A DNA stretch of 26,247 nucleotides from Gammaproteobacteria bacterium (GCA_021774015.1 JAJFJO010000015.1:1-26247), one strand, 5' to 3'. Positions 4,714-13,644 are shown, counted from the stretch's first letter. Numbers and translations: made by a program. Notes: generated from the letters alone by a model not told the origin.

Positions 4714-6888
4714 TTATTGCTCCGCCTTGTCTTTTTGGGGCGTAGCCAAATTAGGCTTGCCTTTTTGATCCCAATAGACCGCTTTGCAGTCAGGATATTG
4801 GGTGCAGCCCCACCAATAACCTTTCTTCTTTGCTTTTCGTTTAATTAGCTTGCCTGATTGACAGCTTGGGCAGTCAATGTCTGATGGTACTACGGTTTCT
4901 TTCATATGAGGCTTACCCCCCTTGTCTTGCATCAAACCATTGCAATCTGGGTAACGAGAGCATCCCCAGAAAAACCCATTTTTACCTTTTCGCCGAATCA
5001 ATGGCGATTTGCATTTAGGACAAGGATGTTGTGGCCCTAGATCGATACCTTTACCTCTGATTTGTCGAATTTTACTTAAGTCCTCTAGCATAAACTCAAG
5101 CACTTCTTCCTGATCAAGCAAAAAATCTTGCAGGTTACCATGCCCTTCGGCAATGTTATCGAGTTCTTGCTCCCAAGCGGCCGTTATGGCTGGATTTTTC
5201 ATTTGCTCAGGTAACAGATTGATTAATTCACGCCCACGATCCGTTGAAACTAATATTTTTTTATCTCGCTTGATATACCCACGGTTTAGCAATTTTTCAA
5301 TCGTATCAGCACGAGTTGCTTCCGTTCCTATGCCCGCGGTCTCTTTTAAGGTTTTTTTATGTGCCTCATCATCAACAAATTTTGCAATATTTTTCATAGC
5401 AGCAATGAGCGTACCTTCGGTGAATCTAGCCGGTGGTTTTGTTTGCTTAGATAAGCAATGTGTTTCTTTTGATGTAACGGATTCATTTTCGGTTAATTTA
5501 GGAATATTTAATTCTTTTTGTTTGTCATCGCTATCAAGTTCTTCCTGGTTTTTGCTAATAGCCTGTTTCCAACCAAGCTTTTTGGGCGTATTACTTGTTG
5601 CTGCGAAATTGTCATTTTCGCAATTCACCTCAACCTTTCTTTGATTGTATTCATAAAACCCGAGAAATTGGGCAATGTATTGGCGACGGATCAAATCATA
5701 AATAGCCAGCTCATCTTTACTCATCGCACCCGGATCTACCGATTCATTCAGTGTTGGTATAATGCCATGGTGAGCGGTGACTTTTTTATCGTTCCAGACG
5801 GGTGATTTTAGTGTAGCGTCGCAGTGTGATACCAACGCTTTAATCGAAGGATCAATACTGACGAGTGTATTCAATATACCTTCTGCTTCATCGAATTGAT
5901 TAACTGGCAAATAACCTGTATCCGTTCTTGGATAGCTTGTCGCCTTAAATTTTTCATAGAGAACCTGTGCAATTTCAAGCGTTTTTTTTGCCGATAGTCC
6001 AAGTCCACTCGATGCAACCTTTTGCAGGCTTGATAACGAAAAACAGACTGGCGGCGCTGTTTTTTTAGCTTTATCTTCAAATAGTGTCACGATACCGTTT
6101 TTGTCCTCAATTTTCTTTGCCACCGACTCCACTGTTTCTTGCTTTAAGCAATGCCCATCCATATCAGTTAATTCTTCTGGCGCTTGCCAACGTGCTATAA
6201 ATTCGCCCTGTTTGGCTTCAAACAAAACATCTAATTCAAAATAATCAGTTGACTTAAAATTTTCGATTGATCGATCACGCTGGACAATTAAGTTCAGTGT
6301 CGGAGTTTGAACACGACCCACTGATAATACACCTTGCCCAGGTGCGCCAAATAAACAACTGGTTGCCATGGTCATCGACATCCCAATAGTCCAATCAGCG
6401 CGTTGCCGCCCAAGTCCTGCAAGGTAGAGTGGATACGTAGACTCTCCAGGACGAATATTAGCTAACGCTTTTTTAATTGAAGCCTCATCCAAAGCTGAGA
6501 GCCATAAACGCTGTACTTGACCTTCATATTGATAGTAATCGAGAATTTCACGCCCAATAACGTCTCCCTCACGATCAGCATCCGTTGCGATAATGACATG
6601 GTTGGTTTGCTTCAGTAGTTTTTTAATGACAGTCAGTTGTGCTTTCGTTTTTTTATTCGGAATAAGATGCCATTCTTTGGGGATAATAGGTAAGACCTCC
6701 ATGCGCCATGGTTTTAGATTTTCACAATAATGCTCTGGTGGCGCTAATTCTAATAAATGGCCTAGACACCATGTTACTGTAATGCCACTGCCTTCAATGT
6801 AACCGTCTTGCCTTGACCCTGCCCCCAATACGTTTGCAATATCGCGTGCTTGTGATGGTTTCTCGCATAGGTATAGTGTATTTGTCAT
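4714..6888 (-). CDS. topB: DNA topoisomerase III (type IA), TopB
   Basis: This type IA topoisomerase breaks and passes single DNA strands, and in ICEs probably helps resolve replication or transfer intermediates. The TOPRIM domain opens with YLCEKPSQARDIANVLG and contains the acidic triad motif ATDADREGDVIG. The central domain has VGRVQTPTL, and SYPRTDTGYLP carries the catalytic tyrosine (about Tyr319). Two C-terminal Cys4 zinc ribbons (CPKC...GCSRYPDC and CPSC...GCTQYPDC) complete a 724-residue protein, longer than the E. coli enzyme because of the ribbons. I chose the ATG at 6888 because AGAGG lies nine bases upstream; the ATG at 6897 abuts the same SD. It lies between the PFL_4669-like gene and ssb. 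Confidence 0.95.
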   Translation of the reverse strand: MTNTLYLCEKPSQARDIANVLGAGSRQDGYIEGSGITVTWCLGHLLELAPPEHYCENLKPWRMEVLPIIPKEWHLIPNKKTKAQLTVIKKLLKQTNHVIIATDADREGDVIGREILDYYQYEGQVQRLWLSALDEASIKKALANIRPGESTYPLYLAGLGRQRADWTIGMSMTMATSCLFGAPGQGVLSVGRVQTPTLNLIVQRDRSIENFKSTDYFELDVLFEAKQGEFIARWQAPEELTDMDGHCLKQETVESVAKKIEDKNGIVTLFEDKAKKTAPPVCFSLSSLQKVASSGLGLSAKKTLEIAQVLYEKFKATSYPRTDTGYLPVNQFDEAEGILNTLVSIDPSIKALVSHCDATLKSPVWNDKKVTAHHGIIPTLNESVDPGAMSKDELAIYDLIRRQYIAQFLGFYEYNQRKVEVNCENDNFAATSNTPKKLGWKQAISKNQEELDSDDKQKELNIPKLTENESVTSKETHCLSKQTKPPARFTEGTLIAAMKNIAKFVDDEAHKKTLKETAGIGTEATRADTIEKLLNRGYIKRDKKILVSTDRGRELINLLPEQMKNPAITAAWEQELDNIAEGHGNLQDFLLDQEEVLEFMLEDLSKIRQIRGKGIDLGPQHPCPKCKSPLIRRKGKNGFFWGCSRYPDCNGLMQDKGGKPHMKETVVPSDIDCPSCQSGKLIKRKAKKKGYWWGCTQYPDCKAVYWDQKGKPNLATPQKDKAEQ

Positions 6889-6901
6889 GTGATGCATCCT
6901 C

Positions 6902-7528
6902 TTATGTATTAGTTACCGATGTTTGTGCAATAAGATCATCAAAAACACCCTTTCTAAAAATGGGCATAACCTCAGACTGTAGCGCATGAGATAATGTGCT
7001 TTGCTCTTTCTCCGTTAAAGAGCGCTCGACAGTGGTGTTATTTGAAATTTTATACTCAGATATTTCAGTCATAATTTTTAACAACCTTTTAGAGTAAACG
7101 TGATTTTTTTTAGATAATGTACGGCGCTTTTTGAATAGACCCAGCATAATGCAGGTTTCAACTAGGCACATTAATGTATCGTGTTTTGATATCAATCGAT
7201 AAAAACAAGCGGATGGTGGCGCAGATACCTTTATGCGATAACTTGTTCCTGAATTGGGTTCAAATAAAAGCTGGTCCTTACACTTGCGCCTTACTAGTTT
7301 TGTTAAACGCGCAATCTCTTTATCAAAATACCCCTCAATTTGACACATACTTTGATGCCAATGGAATAGCGTGAGTATATCCTGCGATCGGCCAAGGCGC
7401 GCATGATGAAAAAGCCGAGCGATCTTATTCATCACCGTCATCATGCGTGAAACACCCGGCTTGATAGTTATAGACATCAGCCACGCTGTTTCATGAGAAC
7501 ATGGTTTTAAAACAAATACAGTGCTCAT
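6902..7528 (-). CDS. Putative ICE protein, PFL_4669-like (TIGR03761/DUF1845)
   Basis: This 208-residue cytoplasmic-looking protein starts MSTVFVLKPCSHETAWLM at the ATG at 7528, with GAGGAGGG three bases upstream. The start overlaps the previous stop as ATGA. Its layout fits the PFL_4669 family of ICE proteins, which I know to lie near topB: an N-terminal beta stretch, a GVSRMMTVMNKI-type helix, a central serine/proline-flanked FYRLISKHDTLMCLVETC segment and a C-terminal MPIFRKGVFDDLI. The identity is weak by eye. The family's function is not established. Position within a coupled gene string supports a role in transfer or element replication. An unrelated hypothetical protein is the alternative. 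Confidence 0.5.
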   Translation of the reverse strand: MSTVFVLKPCSHETAWLMSITIKPGVSRMMTVMNKIARLFHHARLGRSQDILTLFHWHQSMCQIEGYFDKEIARLTKLVRRKCKDQLLFEPNSGTSYRIKVSAPPSACFYRLISKHDTLMCLVETCIMLGLFKKRRTLSKKNHVYSKRLLKIMTEISEYKISNNTTVERSLTEKEQSTLSHALQSEVMPIFRKGVFDDLIAQTSVTNT

Positions 7529-8766
7529 AGGCCCTCCTCAATACTGCCGCTCAATTCAGACGATGTTTTGGTTTCAAAATTGACGTTAATAGATAGCAAT
7601 TGTTTGTCTGGCTGCCCTTCTTCTTTAAATTGATAGAGCTTACCATCAGAATGCTTTAGCAAAACTAAAGCTTCTTTAATGTCACTTGCCGCAATTTGTG
7701 TTTTTTTAGAAAAATCAGATAGCGCAATATCCGTGATAAACAGCATTGAGTCCCCATGTTGTTTACAATCCTGATAAAAGTATTCGCTGCAATTAATGGG
7801 TTTGCGATCAATCTGCCGTTGCAACCACTTAAAAAACTTTTCGCATTGCTCTATTTCTATATTGTCGATATTGGGTTGATCGGTATTTATTTCTTTTTTT
7901 GACTCATCTTCAACTACCGTCTCTTTAACGACGGCTGGGGTCTTGTCTGTTTGTTCGGCGGTACTGTCTTCTTGTGATTGGGATAGGGTTTTTTTACTTT
8001 CTGTATCTGACATCTCATTTATTTCATTTGCAGAGGGTTTTTTAGGTGTTGGTGCTTTTGGCTGACTTTTATCTTCAAGCAACTGAGGTGCTAATGCGGA
8101 TCGTAGTAGTGGCTCAAGATCTGAATTAAAATTAAGTGACAGCCACCGGCCTTCAACCAAAGCGCCCAACTCATATAAACGATAATGCTCTCTAAAAAGA
8201 TAATTAGGCGCATTTTCAAGCCGGATATGTGTAAACACATCGCGATAGGCTGATAGTGGCTTTTTAAATAATGATTTAACAGCATAGGGCTTTAATGATT
8301 CAATCACTGTCGTAAAAAAGGTTAGTGCAACGAATGCATTATCTTTATTTCTCTCTTCTAATATTTTATACAAGCAATCGCTGGGCGTACGATTAAAGAC
8401 AAATATGAGTTTATCGGCCAGTGTGTTTGCTAAATCAGATAATGCCTCTTTTGAACGTTTCTTTTGTAAAATTTGATAACATTTATCTAAACTCATTAAG
8501 AGCCATGATTGATAGAGTTTAATGGCATCATGTGGTAGCGCATTTTCAATGCGTTTGGCAAGCTCGCGAGGAAATACAGGCGTCACTTTGGGTTTTCTGG
8601 GCTTAACCAACATAGTCCCTATCGCTGCAATAATAATGACAACCCAAGCTAACTCATACAGCCAAACCCCTTCCTGTATAATTAGGCTTTTAAAAAAGAA
8701 AAGAGCGATTGCCGCGATGATTAAGATCACAAAATCACTGACCAATGTGTATAAATATTTAATCAT
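7525..8766 (-). CDS. Membrane-anchored protein with possible TraI_2_C-like C-terminal domain
   Basis: This 413-residue protein has two N-terminal membrane helices (about residues 10-29 and 35-53). A helical cytoplasmic domain (about 65-230) follows, then a long Lys/Glu/Ser/Thr-rich disordered linker (about 235-300), then a compact C-terminal domain (about 305-405). That last domain (FFKWLQRQIDRKPINCSEYF, DSMLFITDIALSDFSK, then IKEALVLLKHSDGKLYQF) resembles in layout the TraI_2_C winged-helix region of MobH relaxases. No histidine-rich HD-type relaxase centre is visible, so I do not call it a relaxase. The ATG at 8766 has AGGAGG six bases upstream and overlaps the upstream stop by eight bases. 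It sits between the thioredoxin-like and PFL_4669-like genes, near traD. Function is unknown. Confidence 0.5.
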   Translation of the reverse strand: MIKYLYTLVSDFVILIIAAIALFFFKSLIIQEGVWLYELAWVVIIIAAIGTMLVKPRKPKVTPVFPRELAKRIENALPHDAIKLYQSWLLMSLDKCYQILQKKRSKEALSDLANTLADKLIFVFNRTPSDCLYKILEERNKDNAFVALTFFTTVIESLKPYAVKSLFKKPLSAYRDVFTHIRLENAPNYLFREHYRLYELGALVEGRWLSLNFNSDLEPLLRSALAPQLLEDKSQPKAPTPKKPSANEINEMSDTESKKTLSQSQEDSTAEQTDKTPAVVKETVVEDESKKEINTDQPNIDNIEIEQCEKFFKWLQRQIDRKPINCSEYFYQDCKQHGDSMLFITDIALSDFSKKTQIAASDIKEALVLLKHSDGKLYQFKEEGQPDKQLLSINVNFETKTSSELSGSIEEGL

Positions 8767-9319
8767 GCGATGCCTCCTGGATAGCTTTAATAATCACTCT
8801 TGGATCTGTTTCTCCTTTGAAAACAAATTTCCTTGATGGGTTGTTGGTTGGATAAACTAAAATAAGCGGCGTACCACTGTGATATTGTTTTAAGAGCGAT
8901 AGCCCAGCTTCCATTTCACTTAATACCCAAGGTTGATGCATCTTGGCTTGAAAGGTCTTTGTGTCTAAGTGCAAGTGATTCAAAATAATAAACACACCTT
9001 TTGCGCCTACGGCGCGTGACATTAAAAACTCATGGTATTTCAGAAAATCATTGGTGTTTTTAGCCATCACATAGCTACTGGTCGCTTCAACCAATGAATT
9101 TTTATTAATAATGGCAACAGGGATCAGTCGTATTTTTAAATGCTTGTCATGCACCATCAGCCAATTAATCAGTGGTTGCATTCGATGACAATGCCCACAC
9201 TGATAATCCATCACTTCTGTCAGTGTGACTGTCCCTTGTGGGTTACCCGCGACAATCGCCGCCAGCGTCACCTGGGAAAATAATGATAAGCATAATAGGA
9301 TCAAGCAACGCTTAAACAT
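8759..9319 (-). CDS. Periplasmic DsbA-like thioredoxin-fold protein (CGHC)
   Basis: This is a 186-residue exported thioredoxin-fold protein. From the ATG at 9319 (GGAGGG seven bases upstream) it begins MFKRCLILLCLSLFSQVTLA, a clear signal peptide. The frame extends to 9352, but that would place residues ahead of the signal. The redox motif CGHC is at residues 41-44 in VMDYQCGHCHRMQPL, followed by a helical insert and a GTPLILVY segment with the cis-proline typical of DsbA/DsbC folds. It would make or reshuffle disulfides in the periplasm, plausibly of the Cys-containing T4SS proteins encoded upstream. It overlaps the end of traD by eight bases, so the two are coupled. Confidence 0.8.
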   Translation of the reverse strand: MFKRCLILLCLSLFSQVTLAAIVAGNPQGTVTLTEVMDYQCGHCHRMQPLINWLMVHDKHLKIRLIPVAIINKNSLVEATSSYVMAKNTNDFLKYHEFLMSRAVGAKGVFIILNHLHLDTKTFQAKMHQPWVLSEMEAGLSLLKQYHSGTPLILVYPTNNPSRKFVFKGETDPRVIIKAIQEASHD

Positions 9320-11327
9320 CACAGTGCCCTCCGTTGCTATTAACAATCTCAATCAGCTCAACAAAATTTTTTGGTGCTAAAGACTCATTGGTAGGTAATG
9401 GCGCACGCACTTTATAAAGTTCACCACCATTGGTAAAAACAAAAGCATGGCCCTTGGGCAAGCTGATAATATCGTTGGCTTGCAGCATAGGGGTTGGTTT
9501 TAAGCTAATTCTGACGTCATTGCCGGTATTAAAATAAATCCCGTCTTCACCATGCGGTGTATCGGATGCAGAACTCCCTTCCATGCGGGTAACCACTTCA
9601 ACCTCGTTAAGCTGATCCACCAGCACCATCGCCGTGTCTTTGTTTTTTACACGCAGAAATATCTGAGATTGAAAATTGCCTTCTAGCATTTTTGCTTTAT
9701 CGTGATTACCACTAAATGCTGCGCCCAAATCATTAATCGTTTGGCAGGCTGCAATCACCTGAAATCCAGCGCCACCGGCTTTATTGAGTAGTGTTACAAA
9801 TTCATCCTGCACGATTTCTGAAAATTCATCACAATAAAGACAGACATCAACGCTTTCGTTGGCGTTATAGATTCGCCCAGCGCAAGAAACTAAATCTGAA
9901 ATAATAGCTTTCCCTAACGCAACAGAGACTTCCCTATTGACTAATGAGTTCAGACCAATATAAATAACCTGTCCTCGTTTAATGGCCTCCATTAAGTTAA
10001 CTTCAGGTTGCGGCGGATTTTCTTCAAACGAAAAAATATCACTTGCGTTGCTTTGATTAATCTTGTCGAGCACGGGACCGACACTGGCCGTGATTTTTTG
10101 ATAATACGTGGAATCCAGGGTTGCTGCGTCATAAAGCGGTACAATGACGTCATCCACCAAAGTTTGCATATCACCCTTTGAGACACTGGATTCAATAAAC
10201 GTCTTTAAGTATTTTTTTATCGCTGTGGAACGATTCATTTCAGTGAAGGCTTCGCCCTCTTCCTCTTTTTTTACCTGATATTCATCCATGATGTCCTGAA
10301 CCCCTGATAAGTATTCAAGATCTTGTTCAGGTAAGATCGCGTCAGCATATTTCAACAATAACACTTCAGGGCGTGTGATATAAAAACTGATCGTGCGATA
10401 GTTAATCGGCTCGCCTAGCTGTATTAAGCATTTAGCCGTGATATTAATGTATTTCCAAGCAAAATCTTTAAATTGACTACCCTCGCCTGATGCATCCATA
10501 GCGCTGGTAATACGTGTTGCCACATCAGCAATATCACTGTAGGACGATAAGGTATTTAACCTTGCAGAAATAGTGGGGAATCCCACATGCACAACCTTAA
10601 AATCATCTAAGCGCCCTGCGACAGCACTTGCAGCATACATATCCCGCAAAATGTCTAAATCCCCTTTGGGATCTAAAAATATCAGTGGTTTTTTACGGCG
10701 AATATCTTGATTAGCTAAAATGGATAATAATCGCGTTTTACCCACGCGCGTAGTGCCCAGCAGCAACACGTGTCCGTTGCGTTGTGATTCCAATAACCCA
10801 ATGGCCCTTTCACGATCGCCTAACCCATGTAACCAAGGCTTACCACCGATATCCGGCAGCTTCTTAAGCGGATTAAAAGGCACATCACTTTTCAGCATCG
10901 CGGCAAGCGTGTTTTGATGGGCTTTTTCATAGTCTCTAGCCCACTGATAAGCCTTACCCTTGCGCTGGTAAGTTTCATTTTCGACTTCATTAATGAAGCA
11001 TTTGCGTTGCGTATGCGTGCCCTCCCACGCAAAACCTTCGCCAATGTACTGCACCCCGGCTTTAAGTGGCACTTCCTCGGTTGTCATCCCAAACGTTTTT
11101 AATTTAAGTAGCCGCCGCTGAAAATTAATAATGCGAACACCCTGAAAAATTCGAGAGAAGGCAAATAACAACATAAATGCTTCAAAAGACCATAAATAAG
11201 CCCCTGACAGCAAAAAATAATGTGGATATAAGAGCACCAACAAACTACCGCAAAGTAACGCTACCCCTGAGTAACACTCAACAGCATTTCTAAAGGGATT
11301 TTCAACGGTATAGTGTGTACTCATCAT
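9312..11327 (-). CDS. traD: Conjugative coupling factor TraD (SXT/TOL subfamily), type IV coupling ATPase
   Basis: This inner-membrane ATPase of 671 residues would bring the processed DNA to the secretion channel. Two membrane helices lie near residues 19-60. Walker A is VLLLGTTRVGKTRL (about residues 186-199), with IFLDPKGD soon after. Walker B is VCLYCDEFSEIV (about 493-504). The C-terminal part has FLRVKNKDTAMVLVDQL, as in the TraD group of SXT/TOL-like elements (TIGR03743-type). The start MMSTHYTV at 11327 has AGGGG six bases upstream. In most relatives I know, traD lies between the PFL_4695- and PFL_4697-like genes. Here it has moved downstream of the TraG-like gene, next to the DsbA-like gene. 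Confidence 0.9.
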   Translation of the reverse strand: MMSTHYTVENPFRNAVECYSGVALLCGSLLVLLYPHYFLLSGAYLWSFEAFMLLFAFSRIFQGVRIINFQRRLLKLKTFGMTTEEVPLKAGVQYIGEGFAWEGTHTQRKCFINEVENETYQRKGKAYQWARDYEKAHQNTLAAMLKSDVPFNPLKKLPDIGGKPWLHGLGDRERAIGLLESQRNGHVLLLGTTRVGKTRLLSILANQDIRRKKPLIFLDPKGDLDILRDMYAASAVAGRLDDFKVVHVGFPTISARLNTLSSYSDIADVATRITSAMDASGEGSQFKDFAWKYINITAKCLIQLGEPINYRTISFYITRPEVLLLKYADAILPEQDLEYLSGVQDIMDEYQVKKEEEGEAFTEMNRSTAIKKYLKTFIESSVSKGDMQTLVDDVIVPLYDAATLDSTYYQKITASVGPVLDKINQSNASDIFSFEENPPQPEVNLMEAIKRGQVIYIGLNSLVNREVSVALGKAIISDLVSCAGRIYNANESVDVCLYCDEFSEIVQDEFVTLLNKAGGAGFQVIAACQTINDLGAAFSGNHDKAKMLEGNFQSQIFLRVKNKDTAMVLVDQLNEVEVVTRMEGSSASDTPHGEDGIYFNTGNDVRISLKPTPMLQANDIISLPKGHAFVFTNGGELYKVRAPLPTNESLAPKNFVELIEIVNSNGGHCDV

Positions 11328-11336
11328 AACAAGCCC

Positions 11337-11705
11337 CTAACTGATAAAAAATAAAACACATAAAAACGCCAACACCAGCATGACCGCCCATTTCCAGTCT
11401 GATGCCCGTTTGATCATCTCTTGTGGCCAACGATTACGCGCGCCTCTGGCACGAATATAAGCTGGCCACCACCAAAGTGCCGATAAGATAAACACCGCGT
11501 GTAACACCCAAAAGACAACCCTGTAGTGGTTCAAAAAGGTGCTCAAATGCAGTGCTCTGTGATGATTTGCCAGAAAAAGTGGGCCCAAAACCATGGCTAC
11601 CACCATTAATCCTAAAAAAAGCCCAACCCATTTTGTGACAAAGCCGAATTTTTGTAGAATTGGCCTTTTTTGAGTATAATGGGAAGGCTTAGGGAACTTT
11701 TTCAT
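11337..11705 (-). CDS. Small inner-membrane protein, 122 aa
   Basis: I chose the ATG at 11705 (MKKFPKPSHYTQKRPILQKF), which has GGAG eight bases upstream. The frame extends to 11780 but would then run into the opposite-strand gene. Three membrane segments are visible: about residues 26-45 (WVGLFLGLMVVAMVLGPLFL), 67-86 (VVFWVLHAVFILSALWWWPA) and 104-121. A basic loop (YIRARGARNRWPQEMIKRAS) lies between the last two. The gene ends nine bases before traD starts, so co-expression with the coupling protein is likely. I do not recognise a family. It could support TraD or the channel, but that is inference. Confidence 0.65.
   Translation of the reverse strand: MKKFPKPSHYTQKRPILQKFGFVTKWVGLFLGLMVVAMVLGPLFLANHHRALHLSTFLNHYRVVFWVLHAVFILSALWWWPAYIRARGARNRWPQEMIKRASDWKWAVMLVLAFLCVLFFIS
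11652..11680 (+). promoter_or_regulatory. Plus-strand promoter for the 11717-12019 gene
   Basis: TTGTAG (11652-11657) and a perfect TATAAT (11675-11680) are separated by 17 bases. Transcription would start near 11687, about 30 bases before the plus-strand ATG. The promoter lies inside the opposing membrane-protein gene. The -35 is weak (3 of 6). Confidence 0.5.
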
Positions 11706-11716
11706 AGGACATCTCC

Positions 11717-12019
11717 ATGCGTGAACTGATACGAGCCAAAAGAACCACCCAACACGCTTTGAATGTGGGTAAAGACACACTCAACTTTGCACGTCAGATG
11801 AAACAGGCGGACAATAAAACGCGCTTTAAAACGACGGGTAAGTTGTTGGCGTTGATCACGCTCGGTCTTAGCAAATGGTTTGTTAAAGAAATGTGGAGAC
11901 AATCCAAAAACCTTGATCTTACACACAATGGTGAAATACCACTGATGAACGTCCCTCGTGGTGGACGTAATGAATCCGGTCAGTTTGAAACTCGAATAGA
12001 CACTTTTAAGGTCAAATAG
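11717..12019 (+). CDS. Small basic hypothetical protein on the opposite strand, 100 aa
   Basis: This is the only plus-strand gene inside the transfer region. The ATG at 11717 has AGGA seven bases upstream and a TATAAT promoter about 40 bases upstream. The product is basic and helical at the N-terminus (MRELIRAKRTTQHALNVGKD), with one short hydrophobic segment (KLLALITLGLSKWFVKEMW, about residues 42-60). A hydrophilic tail (VPRGGRNESGQFETRID) follows. It is convergent with the TraG-like gene (eight bases between stops) and divergent from the membrane-protein gene. The minus-strand frame across the same bases is Cys/Phe/His-rich and looks like a shadow. Some relatives carry a small gene in a comparable place (DUF3742 type), but I cannot confirm that match here. 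Confidence 0.6.
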   Translation: MRELIRAKRTTQHALNVGKDTLNFARQMKQADNKTRFKTTGKLLALITLGLSKWFVKEMWRQSKNLDLTHNGEIPLMNVPRGGRNESGQFETRIDTFKVK

Positions 12020-12027
12020 ATATTTTT

Positions 12028-13638
12028 TCATAACAACGCCGCCGTTCCTGCTACCTCTGCCGCTTCTGCTGCGCCTTCCCCTGCTTCAGCAGCTTCGCCA
12101 GAACTGCCGCCGCCGGAGCTTCCTCCAGATGAGCCACCACCTGAAGAAGGGCTGCCATCAGAGGTAGATGATATTTTTCCTGACATTTGGCTTAATTTGT
12201 CTCCAAGCAAAACTCCAGTCCCAGCTATTAATGAATTAAAAAATAATGGGACCACATAGTAGAGCGTTGTAAAAAAATTATTAAAGACGGGTTTTTCTTC
12301 GGGGTTTTGGAAGTTTACATAGCTCATACTGTTATTAACCATATCTTGTAGCGTGGTTAGCGCATGCCATATGGCTGTGGTAAAAATCAAACTGAACAAT
12401 AAAAAAATTAACCCGGTTAGCACCTTAAGATTGTAATTTCCTGCAATCATAATAAAGGGGTAAAACATCAAAATTAAAAAGATCAATACGGCTTGCACAA
12501 TAGGCAATAAATCCTGTGCTTTGGCTTGATCCATCGGCTCCGTTAATATATTATTTTTAAGCTGGCCAATGGTGACGCCAATATTAGCGATATGACTTAA
12601 TACCCCACCACCCGTGTTAATATGCGTTTCTTGCATGCTGTTGGCATCATACAGTGCGCCACGTGCAACAATGTCATCAGCTGTATCACTGGTCGTAAAA
12701 GGTGCGTGTATTTCATGGAGCCATGAAACAATCCGATCGGTTAAAGGTAATTCCGATAAATGTGAATTTTTAGGTGTAGTGTTATTCACCTCTTTAACAA
12801 TATTTTTTTCTAACCCATATTGTGGATCACTCCACCACTGTTTACAGGTTGGGTAACCATGAATCGGCTGCTGTTGCAATCCCGCTTTGACGTTGTGATC
12901 GACAAGGGGTGATGGATACATGGTATAGGGAAATGGCGCAACCGGCTGACTGGCACGCATATTCTGATAATATAGCAGCGATAGCACGTGTGATCCCATC
13001 CAAGCTAAGTCTCCGCTGCCACCATATTGTTTCATCACATCTTGGTAAGTGGATGGATCAGGGTTGCGCGTATTAAACATGGCTTTAGCCGGTAAATAGC
13101 ATTGATTGTTAAATTCCTGAATTTGGTTTTGTAATGGCTGAGAAAATCGTGTCATCACCACCGAATGCATCAACTGATTAATGTTCTGCGTACAAGGCAT
13201 ACTTTTAGTAACAGCATAGGTGATCCCAGATGACACATCTAACGCTAAACCTAACAAAACAGGCACCTTCACCGAATCAACCACCATCCCTTGAAACATG
13301 TCGTCATAGGTCGTACCGCTATTACCCGGCGTTGACACTTGCGAGCCTGCCTCACAAATAGGCTGGTATTTAATTTCTTTAACATCTAAATGAAACGCAG
13401 GTGCAACTGCTAAATAGCACACTAATGACATTAAGATAAATTCAATAAACGTTCGGCGAAAAGAAATATCAGCACCGTTGCCGATAGCCGTTTCGAACGG
13501 TTTAGTCAGGCTGTTGATCATCAACATTAAAAACGGCAGGTAAACAATACCAAAACGCGAGCACACTTCCCAAATCAGGTCATAATATTTAAACCCCAAA
13601 AAGGTGGTGTACAGTTCTAATGGGCTTTGTACCATCAT
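12028..13638 (-). CDS. traG: TraG N-terminal-domain protein (mating-channel membrane protein)
   Basis: This 536-residue integral membrane protein matches the TraG_N family, whose F-plasmid relative works in pilus assembly and mating-pair stabilisation. The N-terminus has two membrane segments (YLPFLMLMINSLTKPF, then FIEFILMSLVCYLAVAPAF). A large periplasmic region carries conserved-looking Cys pairs (CEAGSQVS, MPCTQNIN, NQCYLPAK, PTCKQWW). Three or four more hydrophobic segments lie between about residues 380 and 485. The last 45 residues are low-complexity, Gly/Ser-rich and then Ala/Glu-rich, an unusual tail with higher GC than its surroundings. The start at 13638 has GGGGAG nine bases upstream, and the gene follows the PFL_4711-like gene by six bases. 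It ends the main T4SS gene string. Confidence 0.85.
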   Translation of the reverse strand: MMVQSPLELYTTFLGFKYYDLIWEVCSRFGIVYLPFLMLMINSLTKPFETAIGNGADISFRRTFIEFILMSLVCYLAVAPAFHLDVKEIKYQPICEAGSQVSTPGNSGTTYDDMFQGMVVDSVKVPVLLGLALDVSSGITYAVTKSMPCTQNINQLMHSVVMTRFSQPLQNQIQEFNNQCYLPAKAMFNTRNPDPSTYQDVMKQYGGSGDLAWMGSHVLSLLYYQNMRASQPVAPFPYTMYPSPLVDHNVKAGLQQQPIHGYPTCKQWWSDPQYGLEKNIVKEVNNTTPKNSHLSELPLTDRIVSWLHEIHAPFTTSDTADDIVARGALYDANSMQETHINTGGGVLSHIANIGVTIGQLKNNILTEPMDQAKAQDLLPIVQAVLIFLILMFYPFIMIAGNYNLKVLTGLIFLLFSLIFTTAIWHALTTLQDMVNNSMSYVNFQNPEEKPVFNNFFTTLYYVVPLFFNSLIAGTGVLLGDKLSQMSGKISSTSDGSPSSGGGSSGGSSGGGSSGEAAEAGEGAAEAAEVAGTAALL

Positions 13639-13644
13639 AGACGA

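Noticed and set aside
5153..5805. Long plus-strand frames opposite topB
   Set aside because: They are shadows: no SD, Ser/Phe/Cys-rich products, and the minus strand encodes a clear topoisomerase.
7525..8766. Calling this gene a MobH relaxase
   Set aside because: Only a weak C-terminal resemblance is seen; no relaxase catalytic motif is present and the N-terminus is a membrane anchor.
11702..12031. Minus-strand frame of 109 codons whose ATG overlaps the TraG-like stop as ATGA
   Set aside because: The overlap is suggestive, but the product is Cys/Phe/His-rich and looks like a shadow of the plus-strand gene, which has a promoter and SD. I keep it only as an alternative.
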